This document shows, in pieces, positions 5,263 to 6,791 of a stretch of 6,791 bases of DNA; the first letter of the stretch is position 1; each line of letters opens with the position of its first letter. Origin of the DNA: Acinetobacter sp. (GTDB lineage: Bacteria > Pseudomonadota > Gammaproteobacteria > Pseudomonadales > Moraxellaceae); contig SSHD01000056.1 of the NCBI GenBank assembly GCA_008017255.1, positions 1 through 6,791 of the forward strand, read 5' to 3'. The notes under the pieces are model-generated. The model saw only the letters and a list, made by a program, of their open reading frames with translations. It had not been told where the DNA came from and did no database searches. A program made the translations under genes and the position numbers.

Positions 5263-6618
5263 ATGGCGAAACACGCTCCTGAAACTTTAAACCGCACAAC
5301 ACAAGCCTATGTGCATTGGTTTCGCCATTCTGCACCTTATATCAATGCGCATCGCCATAAAACCTTCGTGCTGATGTTTGGCGGCGAAGCCGTACAACAT
5401 GAAAATTTCCAACACATTATTCACGATATTGCCCTGCTGCATTCTTTAGGCATTCGTTTAATTTTAGTACACGGCGCACGTCCGCAAATCAATCAAAACT
5501 TGTTAGACAGCAACATTGCCACACCATTCCACCAAAACCGCCGTATTACCACCCGTGAATCATTACGTGGAGTCATGAACGCAGTCGGTTCGATTCGTTT
5601 AGAAATTGAAGCCCTGCTGTCGATGGGTTTAGCCAACTCGCCAATGTATGGCGCACGGATAGATGTGGTTTCAGGTAATTTTGTCACCGCCAAACCCTAT
5701 GGCATTTATGAGGGTGTGGACTTTCAACTCACTGGTGAAGTACGTTCGATTGACACCGCTGCCATTCAACGCCATTTAGCCAATCACAATATCGTCTTGC
5801 TCGGCCCGACAGGTTATTCCACCACTGGTGAAGTGTTTAACCTACTGGCAGAAGAAGTCGCCACCAAAACCGCCACGGCCTTACAAGCCGATAAACTGAT
5901 TTTCTTGGGCGAACAACAAGGCCTTATGGACGCCACACAGCAACTGTTACGTGAGTTAAGCCCGCAGCAACTAGAACCTTATATTCAGCAATATCAAACT
6001 CAAGCGCCAGACTTTGCCTTACATTTAAAACAAGCACAGCAAGCAGGTTTGTCGGGTGTGCATCGTATTCATTTGATTTCTTATACTTATGATGGCGCAT
6101 TGATTGAAGAATTGTTCACGCGTGATGGCATTGGCACCATGATTACCGATGCACATTATGAACAAGTCCGCATTGCCAATATTCACGATGTCGGTGGTTT
6201 AATGAATTTACTGCGTCCGCTGGAGCAAGAAGGTATTTTGGTCTATCGCTCGCGGGAACGCTTGGAAAGTGAAATTGAACAATTTGCAGTGATTGAACGT
6301 GACGGCATGATTTTAGCCTGTGCAGCACTGTATCCACTACCTGCCAGTGACAATGAAATGCGTTCGGCGGAAATTGCCTGCGTAGCGGTCGATGCCAGCT
6401 ATCGCAAGTCCAATCGTGGACAGCAAATTTTGCAATTTTTAGAAAGCAAAGCGCAACAACAAGGCATTCAGCAATTGTTTGTACTGACCACCCGTACCGC
6501 ACACTGGTTTTTGGAACATGGTTTTAGCCCAGCCAGTGTCGATGAGCTGCCAGATGCACGCCAAGCGCTGTATAACTATCAACGCAACTCTTTGGTGTTT
6601 AAAAAAGTGCTGTTTTAA
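5263..6618 (+). CDS. argA: Amino-acid N-acetyltransferase (N-acetylglutamate synthase) ArgA
   Basis: ArgA transfers acetyl from acetyl-CoA to the amino group of L-glutamate, the first step of arginine synthesis, and is usually feedback-inhibited by arginine. The 451-residue length fits the classical bifunctional-fold family (E. coli 443). Residues of about 15-295 form an amino-acid-kinase domain: MFGGEAV at 38-44, LVHGARPQI at 68-76, NAVGSIRLEIEALLSMGL at 106-123, and GTMI at 291-294 near its end. Residues of about 303-451 form a GNAT domain: strand IACVAVD at 371-377, the acetyl-CoA loop Y380-R-K-S-N-R-G386, LFVLTTRTAHWF at 405-416 and the C-terminal LYNYQR (436-441), all close to E. coli ArgA. 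The start codon has only a weak GAG-type ribosome site upstream. The gene has its own gap on both sides, so it is probably monocistronic. Cytoplasmic. Confidence 0.96.
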   Translation: MAKHAPETLNRTTQAYVHWFRHSAPYINAHRHKTFVLMFGGEAVQHENFQHIIHDIALLHSLGIRLILVHGARPQINQNLLDSNIATPFHQNRRITTRESLRGVMNAVGSIRLEIEALLSMGLANSPMYGARIDVVSGNFVTAKPYGIYEGVDFQLTGEVRSIDTAAIQRHLANHNIVLLGPTGYSTTGEVFNLLAEEVATKTATALQADKLIFLGEQQGLMDATQQLLRELSPQQLEPYIQQYQTQAPDFALHLKQAQQAGLSGVHRIHLISYTYDGALIEELFTRDGIGTMITDAHYEQVRIANIHDVGGLMNLLRPLEQEGILVYRSRERLESEIEQFAVIERDGMILACAALYPLPASDNEMRSAEIACVAVDASYRKSNRGQQILQFLESKAQQQGIQQLFVLTTRTAHWFLEHGFSPASVDELPDARQALYNYQRNSLVFKKVLF

Positions 6619-6714
6619 ATTACATAACACACCGCCAATCGTCACTTGCGAGGAGTGCTAACCGACCGTTAATCTGAGAACTCGGTGCTTTTAGTCATAA
6701 AAATTGTGTTGCTG

Positions 6715-6743
6715 TGCACAAATTCGAAAAAATATCTTACAAT
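6715..6743 (+). promoter_or_regulatory. Predicted promoter for a gene starting at the right edge
   Basis: TGCACA at 6715-6720 (4 of 6 to the -35 consensus) and TACAAT at 6738-6743 (5 of 6 to the -10) are spaced by 17 bases. Transcription would begin near 6750. The preceding gap from 6619 to 6714 has only a weak stem (ACCGA with TCGGT, 16-base loop), and I see no strong terminator for argA there. Confidence 0.45.
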
Positions 6744-6759
6744 GTCAAAGACATTTTTT
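6741..6759. promoter_or_regulatory. Inverted repeat over the -10 and start site, operator or weak terminator
   Basis: AATGTC (6741-6746) and GACATT (6750-6755) are exact reverse complements around AAA, and four more T follow to 6759. As DNA it is a 15-base dyad overlapping the -10 box and predicted start of the promoter at 6715-6743, fitting an operator. As RNA it is a 6-bp hairpin with a T-run that could weakly end argA transcription. The sequence does not decide between these. Confidence 0.35.
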
Positions 6760-6774
6760 GAATCAAACTTGCAA

Positions 6775-6791
6775 ATGGAACAGAAAAAAAG
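6775..6791 (+). CDS. Possible start of a downstream gene, cut by the window edge
   Basis: An ATG at 6775 opens MEQKK and runs off the window after 17 bases. It lies about 25 bases downstream of the start site predicted from the promoter at 6715-6743. No clear Shine-Dalgarno precedes it, so the true start may differ. Too little is present to suggest a product. Confidence 0.25.

Noticed and set aside
6143..6502. Open frame of 119 codons on the minus strand inside argA
   Set aside because: It is fully covered by the GNAT domain of ArgA in another frame and has no recognisable domain.

Overview
The window looks like an ordinary chromosomal segment of a gammaproteobacterium, most likely Acinetobacter or another Moraxellaceae. 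Three things suggest this: the AT-leaning composition with T-rich promoters carrying TAGAAT -10 boxes; the gene order ubiG, mupP, YciK-like SDR, which as far as I recall is shared by pseudomonads and Acinetobacter; and a classical fused AAK-GNAT argA. The genus is inferred from memory of these families, not from a database search. I see no mobile element, CRISPR array, rRNA, tRNA or phage gene.

Layout. Positions 28-663 (+) encode a TetR/AcrR regulator that starts next to a small hairpin at the window edge. Positions 664-895 form a non-coding gap holding a good sigma70-type promoter with a perfect 16-bp palindrome in its spacer and -10. Positions 896-1504 (+) encode a small secreted Sel1-repeat protein. 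A bidirectional terminator at 1521-1560 separates it from dsbA, which runs on the minus strand at 1583-2203. From the shared intergenic region dsbA diverges from a plus-strand group: ubiG (2382-3098), mupP (3095-3796, overlapping by ATGA) and a YciK-type SDR (3855-4607, with a very strong ribosome binding site). A terminator-like region at 4613-4682 follows. Then come a small RcnB-like exported protein (4766-5149) and argA (5263-6618). The last 170 bases hold a promoter and a palindrome that seem to belong to a gene starting at the right edge.

Functional themes. DsbA makes disulfides in the periplasm and passes electrons to the quinone pool through DsbB (not in the window), while UbiG performs O-methylations in ubiquinone synthesis, so the divergent pair share a loose redox link. 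MupP dephosphorylates MurNAc-6-phosphate in the peptidoglycan recycling route known from Pseudomonas. ArgA commits glutamate to arginine synthesis. The Sel1-repeat and RcnB-like proteins are secreted and of unknown specific role.

I found no convincing undescribed multi-gene system. The most useful leads are regulatory: the palindromic operator candidate at 798-813, an ARG-box-like sequence over the predicted argA start site, interleaved inverted repeats after the SDR gene, and a palindrome on the promoter at the right edge.
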